From: Bog-756 sp963734395
GTDB lineage: Bacteria > Actinomycetota > Acidimicrobiia > Acidimicrobiales > RAAP-2
Assembly: GCA_963734395.1 (NCBI GenBank)
Contig: CAVTGY010000007.1
Span: 372,001 to 436,000, forward strand
Reading direction: 5' to 3'
DNA: 64,000 bases
Shown: positions 9,510-18,507 of the stretch, piece after piece
Numbering within the stretch: position 1 is the stretch's first letter
How the letters are laid out: every line of letters starts with the position of its first letter
Program-made: the position numbers and the translations under genes
Notes under the pieces: model-generated
Told to the model about the DNA's origin: nothing
Seen by the model: the letters and a program-made list of their open reading frames with translations, nothing else
The model's database searches: none

Positions 9510-10529
9510 CTAGGCGGGAACCCCTTCAAGGACCTCAACGGCATCAGCCCTGGTGGTAACGCCAAGCTTTGCGTAGATCGAAGCGACATGCGTTTTCACC
9601 GTGGCCCGACTGACGAACAGTCTCTCGGCAATCTCGAAGAGAGTTCGATGCGTTGCCAGTTGGTTCAGCACTCGGCGTTCTGCGGGTGTCAGCGACGCCA
9701 GGCGAACCTCGGTGGCCGCAATACCCGGATCGGGCACGCCGGAGTCCGCCGAGCGGAGCGAAACCACCGTGCCAGCGCAAACGGGAATCGACGTGTTCGA
9801 GCGCTTCAGTCCTTTGCGCTCTGCCCAGTCATTCATCTGTTCGCAGCGCCTGGAAAGATCATCACGTAGGACTCTGCTCAGGTTCCACCGACCGAGAAGT
9901 GGGATGAGCGTCCCCAATCGAGATCGAACCTCTTCGATCTTGCCTTCTTCCACGAGCAGAGCGGCCTCGAGGACAAGGAGCGGAAGCAGGTCGACTGTCG
10001 GACGTTCCCCGGCGGCTTCGACAAGAGAGCGCGCCTCCGTCGAGCAGAAGCGCGCTTGGGCCCAGTCACCCGTGTCGCAGCAGGAAAGCCCGAGACATCC
10101 AAGCGCGAATATCCGGAGATGGCGGGTTGCACCCTCATCGGGCGTGAGCCACAGGATGTGGGCTAGAACCGCTTCTGATTGAGTCCAAGTTAGTTGCTGG
10201 GCCACTGGTGCTCCCAACGCCCCCCACCGACAACCGACGGGAGGTATGTAACACCAACTTCGACCCACTTGCAACTCGCTTCGTTCGGAACCGCAACTCC
10301 GTGGGCCTAGCTGCACCGCTGTCGAGCTACTCGATCCATTGGGTCGAGCTCCTTCATCCATCAGATTCGTGAGCGTTAATCCATCAGAGGCGTGAGCGAC
10401 AAGACTAGCGACGGCGAAGGCCGGCTCGGACGATGTCGGAACAAGCTGAACGCGCAGCACGGATATCAGCCGTTCTGGCCGATGCGACAGGGCTAGTGGA
10501 TATTTAGAGTGTGGGTGGGGAGGTCGCAA
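9510..10529 (-). CDS. LuxR-type regulator lacking an N-terminal ATPase
   Basis: The last 65 residues are a clear LuxR/NarL-type helix-turn-helix: LTPAERRVLNQLATHRTLFEIAERLFVSRATVKTHVASIYAKLGV. The preceding part is helical and TPR-like (RHLRIFALGCLGLSCCDTGDWAQARFCSTEARSLVEAAGE), as in MalT/LAL regulators. The large P-loop ATPase normally found before the TPR region is missing. The first 80 or so residues of the frame look non-protein-like, so the true start may lie near 10200-10300. It may be a truncated LAL regulator. It is divergent from the repeat surface protein at 10588 and could control it. Confidence 0.6.
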   Translation of the reverse strand: MRPPHPHSKYPLALSHRPERLISVLRVQLVPTSSEPAFAVASLVAHASDGLTLTNLMDEGARPNGSSSSTAVQLGPRSCGSERSELQVGRSWCYIPPVGCRWGALGAPVAQQLTWTQSEAVLAHILWLTPDEGATRHLRIFALGCLGLSCCDTGDWAQARFCSTEARSLVEAAGERPTVDLLPLLVLEAALLVEEGKIEEVRSRLGTLIPLLGRWNLSRVLRDDLSRRCEQMNDWAERKGLKRSNTSIPVCAGTVVSLRSADSGVPDPGIAATEVRLASLTPAERRVLNQLATHRTLFEIAERLFVSRATVKTHVASIYAKLGVTTRADAVEVLEGVPA

Positions 10530-10587
10530 ATGAACCTGCCCAGCTATGCCCAGCTATAGGGACCACTCGAAGGGGAGGCGGAATCAG

Positions 10588-12429
10588 ATGCGTCACTTGA
10601 AGCTATTCGTTGCGGCCGTTGCCTGCTTTCTGGCTATTAGCGGGGTCGCTGCCACTGCGGCCAACGCTGCAGGGCCAACTCCTAAAGCTGCCGCCACCGG
10701 TAACCTGAATATCTGCAAGGTCGCTGCGGCGCCCCTTGCTGGCCAGACCTTCCCGATCCAGGTAGCCACCTGGAGCGGTTCCTTCTACAAGGTGTACTCG
10801 CTCACCGCCGGGGCGGCGCCCGGAGGGTGCTCGGGATCGATCCCGTTCACCGTGGGCACCACCGTGCTGGTCGAGGAAGCCGCCTCTCCGGGCGTGCCCT
10901 ATCCCGGCGTCGTCCCGGCCTTCAGTTTGTCCCAGGGGTCATTTTCCGGCAACATGCCCAGCCTTGACCTGGTTGCCTTGTCGGTGGGCTCGGGAACGAC
11001 CACGCTGACCATCACCAACACGCCCGTAATCCCGGTGGGGACCGGAAGCATCCAGGTGTGCAAGACGGCTGGTGACAGCTACGTCGATGGGCAGACCTTC
11101 GACTACAGCCTGTCAGGCGCCGGCGGCTTCAATGCGACCACCGACGTTTTGGCCAATCAGTGCAACACAGTGGACAACGTCCCGGCGGGATCGCCGGTGA
11201 GCATCACCGAGCAGGCCCAGTTCCCCTATGCACTGACCAGTGTGAGCGCCCTTCCCTCGAACTCGCTACTGAGTTCGGACCTGGACACCCAGAATGCGTC
11301 GGTCGAGGTCGAGCCGGGACAGGAGATCAACGTCTTCTTCACCAACGACACGCTGACCGGCTATGTGAAGGTCTGCAAGGCGCTGGATCGGGCAGCCGAT
11401 GATGTGCTCGCGGGTCAGACGTTCAACTACACCGTGTCGGCGCAGCCCTTCAACGGGAATCCGGTCTCGATCCCTGACTCGGTGTCCGTGATAGCAGCGG
11501 CATATCCGACCAGCACGTGTTCGTTCATCGGCGGTAACGGCAACCCGACCCCTCTGCCGCTCGGCACACGGGTCACGGTGACAGAGACGGGGAATGAGCC
11601 AGCGTCCAGCGAAGCCGTTGCCACCAGCGTGAGCCCAGGGAACCTCGATGCCGGAAGCACAACCGGGCAGGCCGTCCTCTACGTTGGGAATCTGCCGGCA
11701 CCGGGTAATGTGGGCAGCTTCGGTGCGGGTTCTGTGACCCAGGCCAACTTCACCAACGAGGCCTTCGGCTCCGTCGAGGTGTGCAAGACGTCCAACTCGA
11801 TCAATGAGGGCGAGCCCTTCAACTTCACCGTTGCCGGATCGCCCATCAGCCCGGTCGAGGTCGGCTTCTGCTCGCCAGGGATCACCCTGCCGGTCGGGAC
11901 GACGACCATCACAGAAGCTGCCGTGAACCACGTTTCGCTCTCCAGCGTTTTCGGAACTTCCGGGGCCACGCTGTCGGGCAACACGGCGACCGCCGACGTT
12001 GTCTACAACACGGACAACATCGTGACCTTCGACAACGAGGTGAACACGGGAACGCTCAAGATCTGCAAGGCACAGACGTCCAGCGACGCCGACCTGCAGA
12101 ACATCACGTTCAACGGCTCGTACTCGTTCAGCAACGGAGCGACCGGTGGCACATGGTCGCTGGAGCCCGGTCAGTGCACATTGCCGATCAACAACGTGCC
12201 GATCGTCACAGGGGCCCTCGCTCCGGTTAGCATCAAGGTCACCGAGAACCCCTCCAGCATCGCCAACGCGGCGCTGTACAACCTGACCGTGAGCGGTGGC
12301 GACACCTTCAGCTCGTTGCCGTCACTGCCGCATCTGCTGTCCACGCCGGTCTCCGGGATACTCAATAGCCTCGAGGGGATCAGCACCGTGACCTTCACCA
12401 ACGGGATCGACAACACCACGCCGGGCTAG
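10588..12429 (+). CDS. Exported protein with five Cys-containing beta-domain repeats
   Basis: 613 residues from the ATG at 10588, chosen because GGGAGG precedes it; an upstream in-frame start lacks such a site. A signal peptide (KLFVAAVACFLAISGVAATAANA) is followed by five repeats of about 110 residues. Each opens with a [IV]CK motif: LNICKVA, IQVCKTAG, VKVCKALD, VEVCKTSN, LKICKAQ. Each continues with GQTFxFxV-like text, a second Cys and a PxGxxVxxTE strand. The pattern resembles prealbumin-like/SpaA-type domains of surface proteins; the paired Cys may form disulfides. There is no LPXTG anchor, so it is probably secreted or loosely wall-bound. A hairpin follows at 12482. Confidence 0.75.
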   Translation: MRHLKLFVAAVACFLAISGVAATAANAAGPTPKAAATGNLNICKVAAAPLAGQTFPIQVATWSGSFYKVYSLTAGAAPGGCSGSIPFTVGTTVLVEEAASPGVPYPGVVPAFSLSQGSFSGNMPSLDLVALSVGSGTTTLTITNTPVIPVGTGSIQVCKTAGDSYVDGQTFDYSLSGAGGFNATTDVLANQCNTVDNVPAGSPVSITEQAQFPYALTSVSALPSNSLLSSDLDTQNASVEVEPGQEINVFFTNDTLTGYVKVCKALDRAADDVLAGQTFNYTVSAQPFNGNPVSIPDSVSVIAAAYPTSTCSFIGGNGNPTPLPLGTRVTVTETGNEPASSEAVATSVSPGNLDAGSTTGQAVLYVGNLPAPGNVGSFGAGSVTQANFTNEAFGSVEVCKTSNSINEGEPFNFTVAGSPISPVEVGFCSPGITLPVGTTTITEAAVNHVSLSSVFGTSGATLSGNTATADVVYNTDNIVTFDNEVNTGTLKICKAQTSSDADLQNITFNGSYSFSNGATGGTWSLEPGQCTLPINNVPIVTGALAPVSIKVTENPSSIANAALYNLTVSGGDTFSSLPSLPHLLSTPVSGILNSLEGISTVTFTNGIDNTTPG

Positions 12430-12481
12430 GAAGCGGATACACCCGAGGGCAGCCAGGGGCACCCGAGGGGCTGAAGAAGCA

Positions 12482-12517
12482 GCGTGTGGGCCTCCGCAAC
12501 GGCGGGGGCCCACACGC
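12482..12517 (+). terminator. Hairpin after repeat surface-protein gene
   Basis: Perfect 11-bp arms GCGTGTGGGCC and GGCCCACACGC with a 14-base loop, 53 bases past the stop codon. There is no T tract, which is common for actinobacterial terminators. Confidence 0.6.
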
Positions 12518-12586
12518 AATTGCAGGGGCAGGTCCCACAGTCGCGATGGCACTCGGCGAGGTGGCCTTTTGCTGGTATCGGACCCT

Positions 12587-12747
12587 TCCGCCACGAGGAG
12601 TTCTCGACCTCCTTCGTGGACGTTGAACGTGGCCAGCTCTTGAAAGTCTTGGCTGCTCGCAGTTGCATGCCGATGGCCTGGCTGACCGAACAGGGCAGGC
12701 GGGGCGGGACCAGGTGTGCTTCGCCACCCTCGATCTGTCCGGCCCCA
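12587..12747 (+). mobile_element. Transposase remnant, copy 1 (ISL3-like?)
   Basis: About 160 bases closely resembling 13416-13582. The reading FRHEEFSTSFVDVERGQLLKVLAARS looks like the central DDE region of an ISL3-type transposase. It has no intact frame or ends. Family assignment is tentative. Confidence 0.4.
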
Positions 12748-12852
12748 TGGTAAGTGTTCACCACAATGGTACCTTCCGCCACCCAGGTGAACTGGCTGCC
12801 AACGCCCTCCGGGACTGGTGCCGGTCCTCGACCACTACCAGCTACATCGAAC

Positions 12853-13110
12853 CCAGGCACCCCCGGAGAACCCATTCATCGAAGAATCCTTCAACGGCAA
12901 GCAGCTCGACGAGGGTCTCAACTGCGAAGCACTGGAGGCCCCGCTCGAAGCACAGTGCTCGACGTAGACTTCCGAAATCGACTGGAACCACCCATCGGCC
13001 TCACTCGTCACTGGGTTGCCGACCGCCAGTCACGTTTGGGTGCCGAGTGGACTCAACAACCAGCCGGAGTCGCATGGGCGGTGGGAATCACGTCAGTAAC
13101 ATCCGAGTGG
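12853..13110 (+). pseudogene. Degraded IS3-type transposase C-terminus
   Basis: Split over two frames: NPFIEESFNGKQLDEGLNC (about 12868-12925), then THRPHSSLGCRPPVTFG (about 12985-13050). These match the final catalytic-Glu region (FIESFNGxxRDE) and the C-terminal HRPHSSLGYxPP motif of IS3-family integrase cores. The N-terminal half and OrfA are absent, so it is a dead remnant lying between the two ISL3-like fragments. Confidence 0.65.
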
Positions 13111-13415
13111 AATTGCGGGGTTGTACCCAGAACCCCTAGCAGTAAAATGGAAGCTGGTCAGACCGGAGCTGGAGTAGCCATCTTGCTCGGATTCTGATAC
13201 CCCTGCCCTTTGGGGTCCCTCTACTCTGCTCCGCCAAGGGTAGAGGGCAGTCGCCGGTCGTCAGCTTCGTTCCTCAGGGTGTGACTCTCTCCCGATGTGA
13301 TGAAGAGGCGGCCGCTAGTTCGGACACCCTTGACGCCTAACGATTCATAAAGAAGTGTCGTTATGGAGATCCAGCGGCACCGTTGGAAGCACTGGTGCCG
13401 TTTGTCCGCATTGGA

Positions 13416-13582
13416 TCCTTCCGCCGCGAGGAGTTCCCGACCTCCTTCGTGGACGTTGACCGTGGTGAGCTATTGGAAGTCGTGGCTGCTCGCAGTTGCA
13501 GGCCCGATGGCCTGGCTGACCGAACAGGGCAGGCGTGACGGGACCAGGTGCGTTTCGCCGCCCTCGATCTGTCCGACCCCTA
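13416..13582 (+). mobile_element. Transposase remnant, copy 2 (ISL3-like?)
   Basis: Repeats the 12587-12747 segment with scattered substitutions. It reads FRREEFPTSFVDVDRGELLEVVAARS, then AALDLSDPYKL after a frame change. Two copies flanking the IS3 remnant suggest an ancient composite or nested insertion. The 230 bases between here and the next gene hold no recognised feature. Confidence 0.4.
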
Positions 13583-13816
13583 CAAGTTGATAGGGATGCA
13601 CAATTTCGGCCGAGAGAGTGCTCACGAAAGTTTCATACGCCCGGTGGGCACTTCGAGGACAGTGGAGAAAGAACTGATCCGATGACCTTTGCTCCGTACT
13701 GCTGCGTCCCGTCCAGTCCTAAACCGGTTGTCTGTTGGTCGATGACTCGCTAGCGTCCCGTTTGCGAGGAGCCGTAAACGAGGCCCCCAAACAGGGTGGG
13801 CATGGAGGCGACGATC

Positions 13817-15067
13817 ATGGGCGTTCGATCACTCTTCGGTACTGTGCGTCCCGAGTCCACGTCAAATAGGGATAAGACGGGAGTGGACGCAGAGGACGTG
13901 CCCGGCGACAGGCGGCACATGTTGAAGGTGCTGGGAGCAACCGCCGTTGGGGCAGTGGGAGCGACCCTGCTGGAGGCGAGCCCAGTCGGGGCTCAGGACG
14001 GCGACGCCGTCCTGATGGGCACCACGAACTTGTGCCCCGACACAACCACTCTCCAATGCGCGAGCGGTGCAGGATTTCAGGCTGAAGCCTTGTCCGCAAG
14101 CCTGAATGGCGTTTACGGGGTGGCCGTGAGCACGAGCGGGATCGCAGGTCTGTCGGCCGGGGTCATGGGCGACTCGTCCGACACGGAAGGCGTAGTCGGC
14201 CTGTCGAGCGGCGGGAACGGGGTCAGCGGACTGGCCACGGCAACAGGTCAGAACGGCGTCTACGGACTAACCGCTGCCACAGACCGGAGCGGCGTCTACG
14301 GCATTGCCGCAGGACCGAGCGGGATCACCCCAGGAACCACGGCTGGGGTCTTCGGCGACAGTACCACCGTTCCCGGCGTCGTCGGACTTTCGAGTGCCAC
14401 ACACGGTGTCATCGGAGTGACAGCGGCTAACGACTCATACGGTGTCGCCGCGATCGACACCAGTGCAGGGGGTTCCGTTGGCCTCGGCGCAGCGTCCGAC
14501 AACGGCGTGCAACTTTACCTTCAACCGTCTACATCGTCTGGTGCACCGTCAACCGGCGCTCACAGCGCCGGCGAAGTGTTTGTGGACGATAACGGAGTGT
14601 TCTACAAGTGCGTCGTGACCGGCACGCCGGGCACTTGGGTGCCGATGTACTCCGTGGTCCCCTTGCTCACTCCGGTGCGGGCAATCTCCACACCGTCGGG
14701 AGGGAGCAACGCCGGTGGTCTCACTGGTCCGTTCGCGCCCAACGGCGACACCCATACCACAACGGTGCTCACCGGAGGGGCGACTGGCATCCCCGACATC
14801 GCGGTTGGCGTGGTCGGGATTCTCACCATCTCAGCCAACGGGGCAACACTCAACGGGGACGGGTACCTGACACTCTTTCCCGGAGGAACGCCGAACCCCG
14901 GCACTTCCAGTCTCAACTCCGGTGGAGACGCATTCGCCACCTCCAATGGGGTCACGATCGCATTCGGCACTGGTGCCGACGCGGGCACACTGTCCTTCTC
15001 CTGGCAAGGTGGCGGTTCCCCGCCCGAGTGTCAGGTGTTCTTGGATGTGACGGCCTACATCTTGTAG
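13817..15067 (+). CDS. Exported beta-solenoid-like repeat protein with Tat-like signal
   Basis: 416 residues from the ATG at 13817, preceded by GGAGG at 8 bases; two upstream in-frame starts lack a site. A long N-region with DRRHMLK and then VLGATAVGAVGATLL resembles a twin-arginine signal, although D instead of S/T before RR is atypical. Residues about 85-240 hold short repeats of the type GVYGxxxxTxxxGVxGxS (GVYGVAVSTSGIAGLS, GVVGLSSGGNGVSGLA, GVVGLSSATHGVIGV), as in beta-solenoid or autotransporter-head-like proteins. The C-terminal 130 residues form another beta domain ending CQVFLDVTAYIL. Probably an extracellular structural or adhesion protein. Confidence 0.65.
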   Translation: MGVRSLFGTVRPESTSNRDKTGVDAEDVPGDRRHMLKVLGATAVGAVGATLLEASPVGAQDGDAVLMGTTNLCPDTTTLQCASGAGFQAEALSASLNGVYGVAVSTSGIAGLSAGVMGDSSDTEGVVGLSSGGNGVSGLATATGQNGVYGLTAATDRSGVYGIAAGPSGITPGTTAGVFGDSTTVPGVVGLSSATHGVIGVTAANDSYGVAAIDTSAGGSVGLGAASDNGVQLYLQPSTSSGAPSTGAHSAGEVFVDDNGVFYKCVVTGTPGTWVPMYSVVPLLTPVRAISTPSGGSNAGGLTGPFAPNGDTHTTTVLTGGATGIPDIAVGVVGILTISANGATLNGDGYLTLFPGGTPNPGTSSLNSGGDAFATSNGVTIAFGTGADAGTLSFSWQGGGSPPECQVFLDVTAYIL

Positions 15068-15142
15068 GAGGAGTGGGCGAGGGGGCGCAGCGAGGACCAG
15101 AGAGAGAACCTGCCCCCTAACACGCACCGCACGCTCTGGTAT

Positions 15143-15484
15143 TCATCGAAGGCTGCGATCGATCGGAAGAGCAGCTAACCCTACGGCCGTTGCCGCTTTA
15201 ACGCTCTGCACATATCGTCTGATCTCCGGATCGAAGCCATGATGCGATCCGTGGGATCGGACGAACCCGTTTGCGAGGGGAATGAGCGCTCCCAGCGCTC
15301 GGACGACCTCCGATAACTCCAAATACAAGGAAGCGCAGTGGACACAGAAATCAAGATGAAGGAGCAACTCGCTCCGCTCGTATCCGTCTAGCGTCCCAAT
15401 CGCAAGCAGAGCGATGTCATCCTGAAATCCCTCACACCCTGGAGACCGCGTCGGGTACTTAGAATGGTCGGAGAGCACGAACAT
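15143..15484 (-). CDS. Putative zinc-finger anti-sigma-like protein
   Basis: 113 residues from the ATG at 15484, chosen because GGAGGGGAG sits just upstream; the frame is open further 5'. The segment LLLHLDFCVHCASLYLELSEVV has the H-x3-C-x2-C pattern of ZAS anti-sigma factors, which sequester ECF sigma factors and release them on redox or envelope stress. There is no transmembrane helix and no sigma-factor gene nearby, so the partner is unknown. It could be an orphan regulator of the neighbouring exported proteins. Confidence 0.55.
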   Translation of the reverse strand: MFVLSDHSKYPTRSPGCEGFQDDIALLAIGTLDGYERSELLLHLDFCVHCASLYLELSEVVRALGALIPLANGFVRSHGSHHGFDPEIRRYVQSVKAATAVGLAALPIDRSLR

Positions 15485-15840
15485 GGACTCCCCTCCTGAG
15501 TGTGGAGCGTTACTCATGGATCCATCCGTCTCGGTGGAGAGACGAGTTCCGCATCCTTTGGCGGCACAGATCCGCCCCTTTCCGTACGTGCGAAGCGGTT
15601 CTCCAACTACCAACCTCGACCCGCTTGCCCATTGAATTCCTTCAATTGGATCCCTCATTTTTGAATGCCTACTTTCTTCAACGATTCCACTGCCGTTGAG
15701 TTATACGTATCTGGTGTTGCGAGGCCCTCAGTACGCTGCTGTCTGCAGCGCGACTAACTCGATGTCTTCTACCGAACTTCCCACCGAAGCCGTCACCTTC
15801 GCCGAGGACAGCCCGGGCCAGGTCACTGGCCAGGGCCTTC
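15485..15840. other. Intergenic, no gene seen
   Basis: Upstream region of the anti-sigma-like gene. It is locally AT-richer around 15640-15710 and contains no supported gene. Confidence 0.4.
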
Positions 15841-16020
15841 TCGCCCAACGTCAGCTCCAGAGGTGATGGGACTATGTTCGGAACCCCTGCCGAAGCGCTG
15901 CTGGCGTCGACCAATCACGTTGGTGATTCGTGGCAAATGCACTTACCGACACATTGGATCTCAGCGAGGTCGGAGGGCGCAACCTCGCCAGTGCGTGCGG
16001 TAGTTGCCTGCCCCAGAACT
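15841..16020. repeat. Dispersed repeat B, copy 1
   Basis: About 180 bases shared with 28251-28418: cgcccaacgtcagctcc, then gatgggactatgttc, then tggcaaatgc, then tcagcgaggtcggagggcgc, then ggtagttgcct. Roughly 85% identity by eye; this copy has about 11 extra bases near 15890. It includes a tRNA T-arm-like motif (complement of GCAGGGGTTCGAACAT, with one extra G here). Confidence 0.75.
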
Positions 16021-16075
16021 TCACTTCGGAGGCAGGTGCGGACTCGTCGATTCGAGAAGCTGCAAACATGGTTGC

Positions 16076-16819
16076 GTGCCAATCCCCGATGATTCGCTTC
16101 GGTCGGTGATCGGGGAATCGCCCAACGAACGAGAGCAGCATCGTCGATCACTCTGGGAGTACTACGACCGGCGAGTGACCGGGCGCTTGCCTGGCTTGGC
16201 CAACGCCTACGCCTACTGGACCGGTCTAGGCGTCGCCGTCGAAGTCGAAGACATCGCTGCTGAAGCTGCGCAGCTTGAACGCCTGCTTCGTGAGCTGTCC
16301 GCAGTCCGCTTCGTCGAAGTAGGTGCCGGGCCAGGCACTTTCACCGGATACCTTGCGGGGAGGGGCATCGCCATCGACCAGAGTCGAAGGGCGCTGGACG
16401 TTCTGCGCACCGTTGCTCCCGAAGTACCAGTGATCCAGGCAGATGCCACTGCCCTACCCGTGCCAGCCCACGCCTTCGACCGCTTCTTCTCCGCCCACCT
16501 CTATGGCCTGCTTCTTCCGAGTGAGCGTGAACCGTTTCTTGCCGAGGCGCACCGGGTTGCGTCCGAGGTCGTGATCCTCGACGCCGGTTGTCCCCTAGGA
16601 GTGAGCGCCGAGGAGTGGCAGGAGCGGACCCTGCCGGGGGGAGGTAGCTACAGAGTCTTCCGCCGCCACTTCGATGCGGACGCGTTAGCCGCCGAAGTCG
16701 GTGGTGTACCCCTGTTCGCCGGGCAGTTCTACGTGCTAGTGGGCACTGCGGCCGTGCCCGGTATCGCACACCCGATGTACGGCCCCAATGACCCGATCGG
16801 GCCTCGGCTTCGTACGTGA
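16076..16819 (+). CDS. Class I SAM-dependent methyltransferase
   Basis: About 247 residues. Motif I is VEVGAGPGTFTGYLAGRGIAIDQS (about 80-103), with VIQADATALPVPAHAFDRFFS as the motif III/IV region, so SAM binding is clear. The substrate is unknown. The start is uncertain: the frame is open from 16004, inside or at the edge of repeat B, so I use the GTG at 16076; GTG 16106 is also possible. The stop overlaps the next start (GTGA at 16816), implying translational coupling to the small protein downstream. Confidence 0.75.
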   Translation: MPIPDDSLRSVIGESPNEREQHRRSLWEYYDRRVTGRLPGLANAYAYWTGLGVAVEVEDIAAEAAQLERLLRELSAVRFVEVGAGPGTFTGYLAGRGIAIDQSRRALDVLRTVAPEVPVIQADATALPVPAHAFDRFFSAHLYGLLLPSEREPFLAEAHRVASEVVILDAGCPLGVSAEEWQERTLPGGGSYRVFRRHFDADALAAEVGGVPLFAGQFYVLVGTAAVPGIAHPMYGPNDPIGPRLRT

Positions 16820-16993
16820 CCCAGTTTGATGATGCCGCTTGGTGGCAGACCGATGATCTCTGGGTCTACTCGTTCTTCGCGCTGCTGATCTTCATCAGAG
16901 CTGCCGCAGAACGGACGGGGCGGTCGGTCGAGGAGGGTTGCTGCCTCGATTGCCGATCGTCGGCTTGTTCGGTTAGTACCGACCGAAGGCTAA
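16816..16993 (+). CDS. Small conserved-looking protein, likely frameshifted
   Basis: Starts GTG overlapping the methyltransferase stop. It reads FDDAAWWQTDDLWVYSFFAL, then LIFIRAAAERTGRSVEE. If one G of the GGG at 16935-16937 is a sequencing insertion, it continues VAASIADRRLVRLVPTEG and stops at 16993, giving about 59 residues. The W-rich, helical sequence looks like a real small cytoplasmic protein. Without the correction it would run on into the HTH gene. Function unknown; its coupling suggests it partners the methyltransferase. Confidence 0.45.
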
Positions 16994-17082
16994 GCGTAGA
17001 GCGTCTCGATGGCGACAGGCCTTGCCAGAGTCATAGCGTCGGAGCATGGGCAACACCTCCCAAGGGCGACCGCGGAGAATCC

Positions 17083-17625
17083 GTGATGCAAGCGGAGGTG
17101 TGCGGGTTGGAGACTTCGACGTCGGTGCCCTTTTCGAGGCTCCGGATCGTCAACGGGGAGAGGGCGCTGAGTTGGCGTCAGGTAGCCGAAACGATTTGGG
17201 CGCAATCGTCTGAACTCAACGACCGTCGTCAAGACCACCCCATATCAGTGGAAACGATCACCGGGATGCGAAAGCGGAACAACGTCTCCTGCCAGCATGC
17301 ACTGTTCATGCTGCGCTGGATCGGCCGCGCACCCGAGGAGTTCATCGCTGATCCCGTTGTAGGCAGCGCGCGGGTCGGACTCCCCGTCGCCGGACCGGAC
17401 CGTCGACTCCGATGGAACCTAGGTGCGCTCTACGAGGCGATGAACGCCCACCGTCGCGAGGAGCGCCTCACCTGGCAGTCGTTGGCAGACCTGCTGAGCT
17501 GCACTCAGAGCCAGTTGACGGCCATCAAGACGGCCCGCTTTGCCATCGGAATGCGACTTGCAATGCGCATCACCCAGTGGCTGGCCCAGCCGGCCGCTGA
17601 GTACACCTACGCAGTTCGCTGGTAG
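17083..17625 (+). CDS. HTH-like DNA-binding protein
   Basis: 180 residues from GTG 17083 (ATG 17086 directly after; GGAG upstream). The C-terminal 75 residues read LRWNLGALYEAMNAHRREER, then LTWQSLADLLSCTQSQLTAI, then KTARFAIGMRLAMRITQWL, a helix-turn-helix of XRE-like type seen in actinobacterial regulators. The N-terminal half has a similar pattern (LSWRQVAETIWAQSSELNDR, then ISVETITGMRKRN), suggesting two tandem HTH-like units. It probably regulates or accompanies the methyltransferase unit upstream. Confidence 0.55.
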   Translation: MMQAEVCGLETSTSVPFSRLRIVNGERALSWRQVAETIWAQSSELNDRRQDHPISVETITGMRKRNNVSCQHALFMLRWIGRAPEEFIADPVVGSARVGLPVAGPDRRLRWNLGALYEAMNAHRREERLTWQSLADLLSCTQSQLTAIKTARFAIGMRLAMRITQWLAQPAAEYTYAVRW

Positions 17626-17698
17626 GTGCCTCCGTCCCGGTGCGGATTCAATGGGTCGACGCAACAGCCTCGGCGAACGCCTCAGATGGTGACATAAA

Positions 17699-18274
17699 TC
17701 ACGCCATTGTCTGGCGCTCTGTGAGGCGACCTTTCAGGAATCGCTGAACAACTGTCCGGGCATCCGGGAACTCGATCTCAGAGGAAGTCACACTCCGCAG
17801 AAGCGTGATGACGAGTAGGGGGGCGAGAAGCGCTTGGACGACGAAGTCGGTGGGTTCCTCGACCATCTGTCCGACACGCTGGTACCCGGCGAAGATTTCA
17901 GCCAGTCGCGACATGGCCCCGAGAGGTTCTTTGATGAGGGCGGCCACGTCGGGGTTCCGCGCTCCTTCGAGGAGGAGCGTGCCAACCAGTCCGTTTCGGT
18001 GCCGATAGAGGTCCGAGTAGTACTCGACCACTCGGATCAAGTCGGCTTCGATGTCTCCCGTTGTGGTGAGCCCGTTGTCGACGAGTCGCGAGATGTCGGC
18101 ATGGATGGCGGCCAGGATCAGCTGGCGCTTGTCCCCGAATCGCCGAAACAGGGTCACCTCGTTGATGCCAGCCGCCTCCGCGATTCGCCGCGTGGTGGCC
18201 CCCGCGTACCCTCGCTCGGCCAGCACGGCTAGTGCGGCGTCGAACATGGTCGTATCGGTCACAGGTTCGGCCAA
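17699..18274 (-). CDS. TetR-family transcriptional regulator
   Basis: 191 residues. The N-terminal HTH is textbook TetR: ALAVLAERGYAGATTRRIAEAAGINEVTLFRRFGDKRQLI. The C-terminal ligand domain is helical. It is divergent from the YceI gene, with three palindromes resembling GCAAGT-N4-ACTTGC between them, so it probably represses both itself and yceI. The inducer is unknown, probably hydrophobic. Confidence 0.9.
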   Translation of the reverse strand: MAEPVTDTTMFDAALAVLAERGYAGATTRRIAEAAGINEVTLFRRFGDKRQLILAAIHADISRLVDNGLTTTGDIEADLIRVVEYYSDLYRHRNGLVGTLLLEGARNPDVAALIKEPLGAMSRLAEIFAGYQRVGQMVEEPTDFVVQALLAPLLVITLLRSVTSSEIEFPDARTVVQRFLKGRLTERQTMA

Positions 18275-18323
18275 AGGTTCTCCTCGAGAGCGGGTCCGGA
18301 TTGTGGAGTTCTACTGCACCATA

Positions 18324-18460
18324 GCAAGTAATCACTTGCCTCCAAGTAGAGACGAGTCGGGCGCCCCCCCCAAAACCCAGGGGTTCGTGAGTCTATACAA
18401 GCAACCACTTGCTTTCATGGTGAAGTCGGCGTATGGTTGGGGATGTAAGTGAGTACTTGC
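18324..18460. promoter_or_regulatory. Three TetR-operator-like palindromes
   Basis: Sites: GCAAGTAATCACTTGC at 18324-18339, AAGCAACCACTTGCTT at 18399-18414, and GTAAGTGAGTACTTGC at 18445-18460. All share ACTTGC half-sites in inverted orientation and lie between the divergent tetR (18274) and yceI (18508) starts. The third is 48 bases from the yceI start. Confidence 0.65.
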
Positions 18461-18507
18461 ATGCCGGTTGAGTTCCGGCACCTCATCCCAACGAAAGGAC
18501 CAAACCC

